Shown here piece by piece: positions 42,166 to 50,962 of a stretch of 64,000 bases of DNA; positions within the stretch are counted from its first letter, which is position 1, and each line of letters begins with the position of its first letter. A program made the translations under genes and the position numbers. The stretch comes from Streptomyces catenulae (GTDB taxonomy: Bacteria; Actinomycetota; Actinomycetes; Streptomycetales; Streptomycetaceae). The notes under the pieces are model-generated. The model was not told where the DNA came from. It did no database searches and was given only the letters and a program-made list of their open reading frames with translations. The DNA lies in the NCBI RefSeq assembly GCF_000718015.1, contig NZ_JODY01000031.1:97529-161528 (forward strand), read 5' to 3'.

Positions 42166-42356
42166 GGTGCTCCCTCTCTAGGAGTCCTGGGACCGCTGTG
42201 CCTTCCTCGCCCCGGGCCGGGCGGTTCGGATCCCCGGCCGCGGGCGGGCCGGGGCGCCCTTCGTATCGAGCCTAGGAGAGCGGGCGCGGCGGCGCGATGC
42301 GGTGTGTGACGGCGAACACATCGGTACGCGCGTGATCATCTCGTAACATCGACGGC

Positions 42357-43364
42357 ATGTCTTCGACCGAGTCGCCCGACACCCGGACCGCAGCCCTTCC
42401 GGTGCCGCCCGGTGGTCCCGGGCGGCCCGGTGGGCAGGAGGCGGCCGAGACGCTGCGGCTGGTGCCGCTCCCCGGGCTGACGCTCGGGGTGCGCGCCCCG
42501 GCGCCGCTGCCGGGGTCCGGCCCCGGCGCGGAGGCGGAGCGGGAGCCCGCGCTCTACGTCCACGGGCTCGGCGGCTCCTCGCGGAACTGGTCGGCGCTGA
42601 TGCCGCTGCTCGCCGACCGGGTCGACGGCGAGGCGCTCGACCTGCCCGGCTTCGGCGAGGCCCCGCCGCCCGACGACGGCAGCTACTCGGTCGCCGCCCA
42701 GGCCCGGGCCGTCATCCGGTATCTGGACGCGGCCGGGCGCGGTCCGGTCCATCTGGTCGGCAACTCCATGGGCGGCGCCGCCGCGACGCGGGTGGCCGCC
42801 GCCCGGCCCGATCTCGTCCGCACCCTGACCCTGATCTCCCCGGCCCTGCCGGAGCTGCGGCCACAGCTGACGGCGGTCCCCACGGCGCTGCTCGCGGTGC
42901 CCGGCACGGCCCGCCTCTTCGCCCGCCTCACCCGCGACTGGACGACCGAGCAGCGCACCCGCGGGGTGCTGGCGCTCTGCTACGGCGATCTGGGCAACAT
43001 CACGCCCGAGGGCTTCCGGGACGCGGTCGACGAGTACGCCCGGCGGCTCGAACTCCCGTACTTCCGGGAGGTGATGGAGCGCTCGGCCCGCGGGCTGGTC
43101 AACGCGTACACCCTCGGCGGTCAGCACAATCTGTGGCGTCAGGCGGAACGGGTACTGGCGCCGACGCTCCTCGTCTACGGTGGGCGCGACCAACTCGTCT
43201 CGTACCGGATGGCGCGGCGGGCCGCCGCCGCGTTCCGCGGGGCGCGGCTGATGACGCTGCCCGAGGCCGGGCACGTGGCGATGATGGAGTACCCGCGGAC
43301 GGTGGCGCGGGCCATCCGGGAACTGATCGACGACACGGCGGCGGCCGGTACGGGCAGGAGCTGA
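42357..43364 (+). CDS. Alpha/beta-hydrolase, LipV-like
   Basis: Hydrolase of 335 aa. Oxyanion motif YVHGLGGSSRNW, nucleophile elbow GNSMGG (Ser near 137), acid Asp in YGGRDQLVS, and His in PEAGHVAMMEYP: a complete triad. The neighbourhood matches M. tuberculosis lipV (Rv3203), a lipase/esterase, though the precise substrate is open. TAACAT (42344-42349) ends 7 nt before the ATG without a Shine-Dalgarno: probably leaderless. It ends 6 nt before the DUF3152 gene, so the two are one operon. Confidence 0.85.
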   Translation: MSSTESPDTRTAALPVPPGGPGRPGGQEAAETLRLVPLPGLTLGVRAPAPLPGSGPGAEAEREPALYVHGLGGSSRNWSALMPLLADRVDGEALDLPGFGEAPPPDDGSYSVAAQARAVIRYLDAAGRGPVHLVGNSMGGAAATRVAAARPDLVRTLTLISPALPELRPQLTAVPTALLAVPGTARLFARLTRDWTTEQRTRGVLALCYGDLGNITPEGFRDAVDEYARRLELPYFREVMERSARGLVNAYTLGGQHNLWRQAERVLAPTLLVYGGRDQLVSYRMARRAAAAFRGARLMTLPEAGHVAMMEYPRTVARAIRELIDDTAAAGTGRS

Positions 43365-43370
43365 CGGAGC

Positions 43371-44783
43371 GTGGGACGGCACAGCCGAGGCGCGGCACAC
43401 GACGGGCACGACACGGCGGAGACGGCGCCGCCGCACACGGAGGGGCCGGGCACCGGCCGCCGTCGGCGCGGACCGGGCGACGGCGAGCACCCGCACCCGG
43501 CGGAGCCCGCCGCCCGCCCGCGCGGCGCCGCCCACCCCGGTCCCGCGCGTGAGGCTGTGCGCGGCGGCCACCCCGAGCAGCGGGAGCCGGGCGGCGGCTG
43601 GGGGCTGCCGCCGTCGGTCCCGGGGGCCTCGGCGCCCGGCCCGCCCGCCGTCCGCCGCGCCGCGTCCCGACCGTCCGCCGCCGGGCCCCGGGTGCCGCGG
43701 CCGCGCGCCGCCGCCGAGCCGGACATGCGGCTGCCCGACCCGGCCACCGCCGAGGTCCGCTCCGGTGCGGGGCCGCGGCGGGAGTACCTGGAGGCGTTCG
43801 ACGCGCTGGATGTCCTCGACGGGCCGGGCGCCGGGGCGTTCCCGGGCGACGGTCCGGCGGCGACCGGCCGCTCCGTGGTCGTGGCGCGGGAGACGGCGCC
43901 GTCGGACGGCGGTGCGCCCGCCGGTACCGGAACGCCGGGCGTGGACGGCGGGCCGGACGCGCCGCCCACCGCCGCCGCCCGCAAGGGCGGGCTGGGCCGG
44001 ACCTTCACCGGGGTCGCGGCCGCCGCGGTGACCACCGTGCTCGCCGTGGTGGTGGCCGGTCAGGTCGCCGAGCAGCGGCCGGACGCCACCCCCAACTCCG
44101 GCGGCGGGCCGGACCGCACCGATCCGCTGGGCGAGGGCGCCTCGCGCTCCGGGGACCGGCCGCAGGACGCCAAGCCCGCCTCGTACGCGCAGCGGATGGC
44201 CGAGCCGTTCCCGCTGGATGCGAAGCTGACCGCCTCCGGGAAGTTCACGCCGGTCGGCGGCGCGGCGAAGGCGCCCGGTCGCGGGCATGTCGTCCGCTAC
44301 CGCGTGGATCTGGAGACCGGGCTGCCGCTGGACGGTGAGCTGTTCGCCGACGCGGTGCACAAGACCCTGAACGACGACCGGAGTTGGGCGCACGGCGGTA
44401 CCCGGACCTTCGAGCGGGTGGCCTCCGGCGACGCGGACTTCGTCATCACGCTGGCCAGCCCCGGCACCACCGACGAGTGGTGTGCCAAGTCGGGTCTGGA
44501 CACCTCCGAGGACAACGTCTCGTGCGACTCGGCGGCGACCCCGCGCGTGATGATCAACGCGTACCGCTGGGCGCAGGGCGCGAAGACGTACGGGCCGGAC
44601 AAGATGTACGCCTACCGCCAGATGCTCATCAACCACGAGGTCGGCCACCGGCTCGGCCACAACCACGAGGTCTGTTCGCGGTCCGGGGCGCTCGCGCCGG
44701 TGATGATGCAGCAGACGAAGTTCCTGACGACGGACGGCGCCACCTGCCGTCCCAACTCCTGGCCGTATCCCGGGAAGAGCTGA
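43371..44783 (+). CDS. Membrane-anchored DUF3152 metzincin-like protein
   Basis: Protein of 470 aa. Residues 1-200 are disordered and Pro/Gly/Arg-rich, then one membrane helix (FTGVAAAAVTTVLAVVVAG, about 206-225), then an extracellular DUF3152 domain. That domain holds HEVGHRLGHNHE (residues 422-433), an exact HExxHxxGxxH zinc site, followed by PVMMQQT, a candidate Met-turn, and two to three cysteines that could pair. These features are those of metzincin proteases. The mycobacterial counterpart is Rv3207c. The GTG start has GAGC only; coupling from the hydrolase gene is likely. Confidence 0.82.
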   Translation: MGRHSRGAAHDGHDTAETAPPHTEGPGTGRRRRGPGDGEHPHPAEPAARPRGAAHPGPAREAVRGGHPEQREPGGGWGLPPSVPGASAPGPPAVRRAASRPSAAGPRVPRPRAAAEPDMRLPDPATAEVRSGAGPRREYLEAFDALDVLDGPGAGAFPGDGPAATGRSVVVARETAPSDGGAPAGTGTPGVDGGPDAPPTAAARKGGLGRTFTGVAAAAVTTVLAVVVAGQVAEQRPDATPNSGGGPDRTDPLGEGASRSGDRPQDAKPASYAQRMAEPFPLDAKLTASGKFTPVGGAAKAPGRGHVVRYRVDLETGLPLDGELFADAVHKTLNDDRSWAHGGTRTFERVASGDADFVITLASPGTTDEWCAKSGLDTSEDNVSCDSAATPRVMINAYRWAQGAKTYGPDKMYAYRQMLINHEVGHRLGHNHEVCSRSGALAPVMMQQTKFLTTDGATCRPNSWPYPGKS

Positions 44784-44790
44784 GCGGCGC

Positions 44791-44812
44791 GGGGCGGCGG
44801 ATCCGCCGCCCC
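44791..44812 (+). terminator. Palindromic terminator after DUF3152 gene
   Basis: GGGGCGGCGGA-TCCGCCGCCCC, a 22-bp palindrome that folds as a 9-bp stem with a 4-nt loop, 8 nt after the stop. Confidence 0.65.
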
Positions 44813-44834
44813 GGCGGGCGCCGTCCCCGTATAC

Positions 44835-44860
44835 GAGATACGCGGTCTCTCATCGCGAGA
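44835..44860. promoter_or_regulatory. Three phased GAGA/TCTC half-sites (operator-like)
   Basis: GAGA-N7-TCTC-N7-GAGA: three alternating half-sites exactly 11 bp apart end 6 bp before the -35 element of the leader-peptide promoter. One-turn phasing suggests a regulator contacting one face of the DNA. The protein is unknown. Confidence 0.45.
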
Positions 44861-44865
44861 CACCT

Positions 44866-44895
44866 TTGCCAGAATTCGACCGTGCGTTCCATAGT
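44866..44895 (+). promoter_or_regulatory. Promoter of leader peptide/importer operon
   Basis: TTGCCA (44866-44871), an 18-bp spacer and CATAGT (44890-44895). Transcription would start at about 44902-44903, that is at the leader-peptide ATG, making the message leaderless. Confidence 0.45.
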
Positions 44896-44902
44896 TCTGC
44901 GC

Positions 44903-44995
44903 ATGCCGCACCGTCACGCCACCGCCTCCGCCGCCATAGAGCTGGCGCTGATCGGCGTGTCCGTGCAGTCCGTGGCCGACATCGACTGTCGCTGA
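44903..44995 (+). CDS. Cysteine-containing leader peptide
   Basis: Peptide of 30 aa, MPHRHATASAAIELALIGV with VQSVADIDCR at the end, and Cys as the penultimate residue. It resembles the short Cys-rich leader peptides (mycobacterial Ms4533A type) that precede sulfur-uptake operons and control them by ribosome pausing at Cys codons. No Shine-Dalgarno is present; the predicted transcription start coincides with the ATG. A GTG at 44882 is an alternative start. The importer genes begin 194 nt downstream. Family identity is from memory. Confidence 0.6.
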   Translation: MPHRHATASAAIELALIGVSVQSVADIDCR

Positions 44996-45189
44996 GGCCC
45001 CCGCCCGCGCCACGGACCCCTCTGCCCCGGCCTTTCCGCCGCGCGGCCACGGTCCCGGGCCGGGTCCCTTCCCCCCCGTGAACCGTGTGACTTCTTCCCG
45101 CACGCCCGCGCCGGGGTGGCCTCGTGCGCACCGCGCCCGCCCGCCGCCCCGCAGCCGGGCGCGGTCCCGCTGCGAAAGGCGAACCCGTC

Positions 45190-46938
45190 ATGGCCGAACC
45201 GGCCCCTGCCCCCACCCGCTCCCGTCGGCTGCTGCTCCGCTCGCGCCGCGTCGTCGCCGCCGCGATCGGCGTCACCCTCGCCGCCGGAGCCACCGCCTGC
45301 GGACCCGAGGGCGCCGCGGACGCGGGCGCCGACGCCCCGCCCCACAAGGGCGGCACCCTCACCGTCCTCAACTCCGAGCCGCAGACCGACTTCGACCCCG
45401 CCCGGCTCTACACCTCCGGCGGCGGCAAGGTCCCCACGCTCGTCTTCCGCACCCTCACCACCCGCAAGCGCGCCAACGGCGCCGCCGGAACCGAGGCCGT
45501 ACCGGACCTCGCCACCGACACCGGACGGCCGAGCAGGAACGCCACCGTGTGGACGTACACCCTCAAGAACGGCCTGAAGTTCGAGGACGGTACGCCCATC
45601 ACCAGCGCCGACATCAAATACGGCATCGAGCGGTCCTTCGCCGCCGAACTCTCCGGCGGCGCACCCTACCTGCGGGACTGGCTGATCGGCGGCGAGAAAT
45701 ACCAGGGCCCGTACAAGGACAAATCCGAAGACGGGCTGAAGTCCATCGAGACGCCCGACGACAAGACCCTCGTCTTCCATCTGAAGAAGCCCGAGGGCGA
45801 ATTCCCGCTGCTCGCCACCCAGACGCAGTTCGCCCCCGTACCGCGCGCCAAGGACACCGGCACGAAATACGAGGAACACCCGGTCTCCTCCGGTCCGTAC
45901 CGTGTCGTCAAGAACACCGGGGACGGCGAACACCTGCTGCTGAAGCGGAATCCGCACTGGTCGGAGACGACCGACAAGGAACGGCACGCCTACCCGGACA
46001 CCGTCGACGTCCGCTCCGGTCTCGACTCCGCCGTCATCAACCAGCGCCTGGCCACCGGCTCCGGACCGGACGCCGCCGCCGTCACCACCGACACCAATCT
46101 CGGGCCCGCCGAACTCGCCCGGATCGCCGGTGACAAGGAACTCGAAAAGCGCGTCGGCACCGGCCACTTCGGCTACACCAATTACCTCGCCTTCAACCCG
46201 AAGGTGAAGCCCTTCGACAAGCCCGAGGTACGGCAGGCCATCGCCTACGCCGTCAACCGCACCAGTGTCGTCAACGCCGCCGGTGGCTCCTCGCTCGCCG
46301 AACCGGCCACCACCTTCCTGCCCGACCAGAAATCCTTCGGCTACACCGGCGCCGACCCCTTCCCGGCCGGAAAGACCGGAAATCCGGAAAAGGCGAAGGA
46401 GTTGCTGAAGAAGGCCGGTTACCCGCACGGCCTGAAGATCACCCTCACCCACTCCACCGCCAAGAACTTCGCGACCAGCCCCGAGGTCGCCACCGCCGTC
46501 CAGGACGCGCTGAAGAAGTCCGGTATCACCGTCGAGCTGAACGGGCTGGAGGACAACGACTACAAGGACACCGTCCACAGCCTCAAGGACGAACCGGGCC
46601 TCTTCCTCGGCGGCTGGGGCGCCGACTGGCCCTCCGGCGGACCGTTCCTCGCGCCCATCTTCGACGGCCGCCAGATCGTCAAGGACGCCTACAACTTCAA
46701 CCACGCCCAGCTCGACGACCCCGCCGTCAACCACGAGATCGACGCCATCAACCACCTCACCGACCTGCACAAGGCCGCCGCACGCTGGGGCGCCCTCGAC
46801 GACCGGATCGGCGAACGGGCCCTCTCCGTGCCGCTGTTCCACCCCGTCTACAAGCGGCTGCACGGCAAGGCGATCCGCAACGTCGTGATCAGCGACTGGG
46901 ACGGCGTCCTCGACATCTCCCAGGTCGCGGTCAAGTAG
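45190..46938 (+). CDS. Peptide-type ABC importer, substrate-binding lipoprotein
   Basis: SBP_bac_5-family protein of 582 aa. A twin-Arg/hydrophobic N-terminus runs to the lipobox-like ATAC (Cys near 37), so it is a surface lipoprotein. Family hallmarks are GGTLTVLNSEPQTDFDPARLY, YTLKNGLKFEDGTPITSADIKYGIERSF, TSGPYR-like SSGPYRVVK, and YLAFNPKVKPFDKPEVRQAIAYAVN. It binds oligopeptides, nickel complexes or similar ligands. The leader peptide upstream points to a sulfur-containing ligand, which is inference. The ATG has AAAGG upstream. Confidence 0.88.
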   Translation: MAEPAPAPTRSRRLLLRSRRVVAAAIGVTLAAGATACGPEGAADAGADAPPHKGGTLTVLNSEPQTDFDPARLYTSGGGKVPTLVFRTLTTRKRANGAAGTEAVPDLATDTGRPSRNATVWTYTLKNGLKFEDGTPITSADIKYGIERSFAAELSGGAPYLRDWLIGGEKYQGPYKDKSEDGLKSIETPDDKTLVFHLKKPEGEFPLLATQTQFAPVPRAKDTGTKYEEHPVSSGPYRVVKNTGDGEHLLLKRNPHWSETTDKERHAYPDTVDVRSGLDSAVINQRLATGSGPDAAAVTTDTNLGPAELARIAGDKELEKRVGTGHFGYTNYLAFNPKVKPFDKPEVRQAIAYAVNRTSVVNAAGGSSLAEPATTFLPDQKSFGYTGADPFPAGKTGNPEKAKELLKKAGYPHGLKITLTHSTAKNFATSPEVATAVQDALKKSGITVELNGLEDNDYKDTVHSLKDEPGLFLGGWGADWPSGGPFLAPIFDGRQIVKDAYNFNHAQLDDPAVNHEIDAINHLTDLHKAAARWGALDDRIGERALSVPLFHPVYKRLHGKAIRNVVISDWDGVLDISQVAVK

Positions 46939-46949
46939 GCCCGGGAACC

Positions 46950-47906
46950 ATGAGCGACACCCCGGACACCGGAGCATGGCGGCGGCTGCGCGCCCGCCCC
47001 TCGGCCGTCGTGGCCGCCGCCGTGCTCGCGGCCCTCGCCCTCCTCGCTCTCGGCGCCCCGCTGCTGACCGCGCTGGAGGGCCAGGACCCCACCACGTACC
47101 ACGACCAACTCGTCGACTCCGCCCGCGGCGGCGTCCCGTACGGCTCCTTCGGCGGCATCGGCGCCGACCACTGGCTCGGCGTCGAACCGGGCACCGGCCG
47201 CGACCTCTTCGCCCGCCTGCTGTACGGCGCCCGCGTCTCCCTCTCCGTCGCGCTCGGCGCCACCGTCGTGCAGGTGCTGCTCGGCGTCACCATCGGCCTC
47301 GCCGCGGGGCTCGGCGGCCGTCTCCTCGACGCCGTCCTCAGCCGCTTCACCGATGTGCTGCTCGCCCTGCCGATGCTGGTCTTCGCCGTCGCGCTGACCG
47401 CGATCGTCCCGGCCGGATTCCCCCGCCCGCTGCTGCTGATCCTCGTCATCGGCCTGCTGAGCTGGGGCGGCACCTCCCGCATCGTGCGCGCCCAGACCCT
47501 GTCGCTGCGCAGCCGCGACCATGTCGCCGCGGCCCGCCTCGCCGGACGCACACCGGTGCAGATCGCCCGCCGCGAACTGCTGCCCGCCCTCGCCGCGCCC
47601 GTCCTCACCTACGCGGCGCTGCTGGTCCCCACCAACATCGTCGTCGAGGCGTCCCTGTCCTTCCTCGGCATCGGCGTCACCCCGCCCACCTCCTCCTGGG
47701 GACAGCTGCTCTCCACCGCCACCACCTGGTTCCGCGCCGACCCGCTGTACGTGCTGCTGCCCTCGGGCTGCCTGCTCGTCACCGTGCTGGCCTGCACCGT
47801 CCTCGGCGACGCCGTCCGCACTGCCCTCGACCCGCGCGAACGCTCCCGCCTCGCGGTCGGCACCCGCCGCGCCGCCGCCCGACCGCCGAAGGGCGCCACC
47901 CGATGA
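46950..47906 (+). CDS. ABC importer permease (DppC/OppC type)
   Basis: Permease of 318 aa with a cytosolic N-terminus, a first helix and an outer loop that includes GTGRDLFARLLYGARVSL, the characteristic OppC stretch, then five more helices. The coupling (EAA) loop is SRDHVAAARLAGRTPVQIARRELLP, and the signature SFLGIGVTPPTSSWGQLL is complete. It starts 11 nt after the binding-protein stop and overlaps the next permease by ATGA. The C-type permease preceding the B-type is the reverse of the usual dpp/opp order. Confidence 0.9.
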   Translation: MSDTPDTGAWRRLRARPSAVVAAAVLAALALLALGAPLLTALEGQDPTTYHDQLVDSARGGVPYGSFGGIGADHWLGVEPGTGRDLFARLLYGARVSLSVALGATVVQVLLGVTIGLAAGLGGRLLDAVLSRFTDVLLALPMLVFAVALTAIVPAGFPRPLLLILVIGLLSWGGTSRIVRAQTLSLRSRDHVAAARLAGRTPVQIARRELLPALAAPVLTYAALLVPTNIVVEASLSFLGIGVTPPTSSWGQLLSTATTWFRADPLYVLLPSGCLLVTVLACTVLGDAVRTALDPRERSRLAVGTRRAAARPPKGATR

Positions 47907-48892
47907 CCGCCTACGTCCTGCGCCGGACCGGCGGCGCCCTCCTCGTCCTGCTGCTGCTCTCGGTCACCGTCTACGCGCTCTTCTACGTCGCCCCCGGCGA
48001 CCCCGCCAAGCTCGCCTGCGGGCCGCGCTGCAACGCCGAACAGATCGCCCAGGTCCGCGAGCAGCTCCGGCTCGGCGAACCGCTGCCCCTCCAGTACCTG
48101 CACTTCCTCCAGGGGCTGGTGGCCGGGCGCGACTACTCCACCGGCACCGGCGTGCTGCACTGCCCCGCGCCCTGCTTCGGCCTCTCGTACCAGAACGACC
48201 AGCCGGTCGCCCAGCTCCTCGCCTCCCGGCTGCCGGTCACCGCCTCCCTCGCGGTCGGCGCCATGGTGCTGTGGCTGCTGCTCGGCGTCGGCACCGGACT
48301 GCTCGCCGCGCTGCGCCGCGGCGGCGCCACCGAACGCGTCCTGACGGTGCTCACCCTCACCGGCACCGCCACCCCGGTCTTCATCACCGGCCTCCTGCTG
48401 CTGATGATCTTCTGCGCCACCCTCCAGTGGCTGCCGTTCCCCACCTACGTCCCGCTCACCGAGGACCCCGAGCAGTGGGCGTGGAACCTGCTGCTGCCCT
48501 GGACCACCCTCGCCCTCCTGGAGTCCGCCAAGTACGCCCGGCTGACCCGCTCCGCCACCCTGGAGACGCTCGCCGAGGACCACATCCGCACCTTCCGCGC
48601 CTACGGGCTGCGCGAGCGCCGGATCGTGGGGCGGCACGCGCTGCGCGGCGCCCTGCCGCCCGTCGTCGCCCTCAACGCCGTCGACCTCGGCACCATGTTC
48701 GGCGGCGCGATGCTCACCGAATCCCTCTTCGGACTGCCCGGGATCGGGCGGCTCACCGTCGAGTCGGTCCGCACCGTCGACCTCCCCGTCGTCGTCGGCG
48801 CCGTCCTGGGCGTCGGCGCCGCCGTCGTCCTCGCGGGCGCCGTCGCCGACGTCCTCTACGCACTCGCCGACCGAAGGGTGACGCTGCCATGA
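47903..48892 (+). CDS. ABC importer permease (DppB/OppB type)
   Basis: Permease of 329 aa beginning [32 protein letters not shown], the OppB N-terminal helix and loop. The coupling loop is [29 protein letters not shown], and the end [27 protein letters not shown] is typical. The external loop holds two close Cys pairs, CGPRC and CPAPC, which could form disulfides or bind metal. It overlaps both neighbours by ATGA. Confidence 0.9.
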   Translation: MTAYVLRRTGGALLVLLLLSVTVYALFYVAPGDPAKLACGPRCNAEQIAQVREQLRLGEPLPLQYLHFLQGLVAGRDYSTGTGVLHCPAPCFGLSYQNDQPVAQLLASRLPVTASLAVGAMVLWLLLGVGTGLLAALRRGGATERVLTVLTLTGTATPVFITGLLLLMIFCATLQWLPFPTYVPLTEDPEQWAWNLLLPWTTLALLESAKYARLTRSATLETLAEDHIRTFRAYGLRERRIVGRHALRGALPPVVALNAVDLGTMFGGAMLTESLFGLPGIGRLTVESVRTVDLPVVVGAVLGVGAAVVLAGAVADVLYALADRRVTLP

Positions 48893-50697
48893 CCGCCCCC
48901 CTGACCCGCGCCCCGGCCACGGCGGAGGCCACCGCCGACCCGCTGGTCGAACTCTCCGACCTCACGGTCACCTTCCCCGCCACCGGGGGAGCCGGGGCCG
49001 TCCGCGCCGTCGACGGGCTCTCGCTCACCCTCCGGCCCGGCGGCGCCCTCGGCATCGTGGGGGAGTCCGGATCCGGGAAGTCGACCGTCGCCGCCACCCT
49101 CCTCGACCTGCACCGCGGCACCGGCGCCCGGACCGAGGGCGGCGTCCGCGTCGCCGGGACCGACGTCCTCGCGGCGTCCGAGGCGGAGCTGCGGGCCCTG
49201 CGCGGCGCCACCGCCGCGATGATCTTCCAGGACCCGCTCTCCTCCCTGGACCCGTACCACTCCCTCGGCGACCAGATCGCCGAGGTGCACCGCGTCCACC
49301 GGCCCGGCGTCTCCCGCCGCGCCGCCCGCGCCCGCGCCGTCGAGGTCCTCGACCGGGTCGGCATCCCGGACGCCGCCCGCCGGGCCCGCTCCCGCCCGCA
49401 CGAGTTCAGCGGCGGGATGCGCCAGCGCGCCCTGATCGCCATGGCCCTCGCCTGCGAACCCCGGCTGATCATCGCCGACGAACCGACCACCGCCCTCGAC
49501 GTCACCGTCCAGGCCCAGATCCTCGACCTGCTGCACACCCTGCGCACCGAGACCGGCACCGGACTGCTGCTGGTCACCCACGACCTCGGCGTCGTCGCGG
49601 GCAGCGTCGACGAGGTCCTCGTGATGCGCGGTGGCCGCGCCGTCGAACACGGCCCCGTCGCCGAGGTGCTGGGCGCGCCCCGGGAGCCGTACACCCGCGA
49701 ACTGCTCGCCGCCGTCCCCCGGATCGGGACGGCGCGCGAGAACCCGCCGCACGCCGGGGCGGAGCACACGGGGGAGGGGCGCGCGGACGGGCCCGCGCGC
49801 CCTGCCGCCACCGTGACCGTCACCGACCGCACGCCGGATCCCGCCCCGGACGGCGCGGACGTCGCCGCCCCGCTCCTCGAAGTGCACGGTCTACGCCGGG
49901 AGTTCGGCCGCCGCGGACCCCTGGGAACGGCGCTCGGCGCGGACCGTACCGTCGCCGTCGACGGCGTCTCCCTCACCGTCGCCGCGGGGGAGACCCTCGG
50001 TCTCGTCGGCGAGTCCGGCAGCGGCAAGACCACCCTCGGACGGATGCTGGTCCGCCTCCTCGACCCCACCGACGGCACCCTCCGCTACCGGGGACGCGAC
50101 CTCTCCGCCCTGGGGGAGCGGGCCCTGCGGCCACTACGGAGCGAACTCCAGATGGTCTTCCAGGACCCGGTCTCCTCCCTCAACCCCCGCCGCACCATCG
50201 GGGAGTCGATCGCCGACCCGCTGCGCGCCACGGGCGGCCTCGACGACGCCACCGTCGTCCGGCGGGCCCGCGAACTCCTCGACCGGGTCGGCCTCGACCC
50301 GGCGTGGTACCACCGCTACCCGCACGAGTTCAGCGGCGGCCAGCGCCAGCGCGTCGGCATCGCCCGCGCCCTCGCCCCCGGCCCCCGCCTGCTGGTCTGC
50401 GACGAACCGGTCTCCGCCCTCGACGTCACCACCCAGGCCCAGGTGATGGAGCTCCTCGCCGAACTCCGCCGCGATCTCGGCCTGTCGGTCGTCCTGATCG
50501 CCCACGACCTCGCCGTCGTCCGCGCGGCCGGTGACCGGGTCGCCGTGATGCGGGCCGGACGCATCGTCGAGGAAGGCCCCGTCGACACCGTCTACGACCA
50601 CCCGCGACACCCCTACACCCAGGGCCTGCTGGCGGCCGTGCCGGTCCTCGACCCCCGAGAGGCGGCCGAGCGGAGGGCGTTGCGCGCCCGCGCCTGA
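48889..50697 (+). CDS. Fused DppD-DppF ABC ATPase
   Basis: Protein of 602 aa made of two complete ATPase domains. The first (20-280) has [17 protein letters not shown] and [11 protein letters not shown]; the second (325-595) has [17 protein letters not shown] and [11 protein letters not shown]. Both carry the C-terminal oligopeptide-binding extension ([26 protein letters not shown]) that can bind an Fe-S cluster in relatives but lacks the Cys set here. One chain thus replaces separate DppD and DppF. It is the last gene of the importer operon. Confidence 0.92.
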   Translation: MTAPLTRAPATAEATADPLVELSDLTVTFPATGGAGAVRAVDGLSLTLRPGGALGIVGESGSGKSTVAATLLDLHRGTGARTEGGVRVAGTDVLAASEAELRALRGATAAMIFQDPLSSLDPYHSLGDQIAEVHRVHRPGVSRRAARARAVEVLDRVGIPDAARRARSRPHEFSGGMRQRALIAMALACEPRLIIADEPTTALDVTVQAQILDLLHTLRTETGTGLLLVTHDLGVVAGSVDEVLVMRGGRAVEHGPVAEVLGAPREPYTRELLAAVPRIGTARENPPHAGAEHTGEGRADGPARPAATVTVTDRTPDPAPDGADVAAPLLEVHGLRREFGRRGPLGTALGADRTVAVDGVSLTVAAGETLGLVGESGSGKTTLGRMLVRLLDPTDGTLRYRGRDLSALGERALRPLRSELQMVFQDPVSSLNPRRTIGESIADPLRATGGLDDATVVRRARELLDRVGLDPAWYHRYPHEFSGGQRQRVGIARALAPGPRLLVCDEPVSALDVTTQAQVMELLAELRRDLGLSVVLIAHDLAVVRAAGDRVAVMRAGRIVEEGPVDTVYDHPRHPYTQGLLAAVPVLDPREAAERRALRARA

Positions 50698-50709
50698 GCC
50701 GTCCGGAGT

Positions 50710-50744
50710 GCCGCGCGCCGGTGCCGCACACCGCACGGCGCGGC
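50710..50744 (+). terminator. Hairpin after importer operon
   Basis: GCCGCGCGCCG / CGGCGCGGC, 9 bp with one bulged G, starting 12 nt after the stop of the fused ATPase gene. Confidence 0.45.
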
Positions 50745-50831
50745 CGCCCCGCGGACCCGCCCCCGGGCGAACCCACTGCATAGCGCACCAGAACGTCCTA
50801 TGGGGCGGAAAGTTACGACCGTTCACCCCTT

Positions 50832-50876
50832 CCGGTGGCGCGACGGACAACCGTCCGCCGCGCCACCGGGCCTTTT
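50832..50876 (+). terminator. Intrinsic terminator or attenuator with U-tract
   Basis: CCGGTGGCGCG pairs with CGCGCCACCGG, a single A-C mismatch follows, then CGGAC / GTCCG closes a 4-nt loop; CCTTTT follows. A U-tract is unusual for this genome. It lies 130 nt after the importer operon and 87 nt before the glycosyltransferase gene. Confidence 0.65.
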
Positions 50877-50962
50877 GCGTAGCGTCGTTCCGCGACCGGC
50901 GGCCCGCACCGTACCGCCGGAGGACGACTTACCCGCCGAGGCCGGAGAACAGGGGTGGACAC

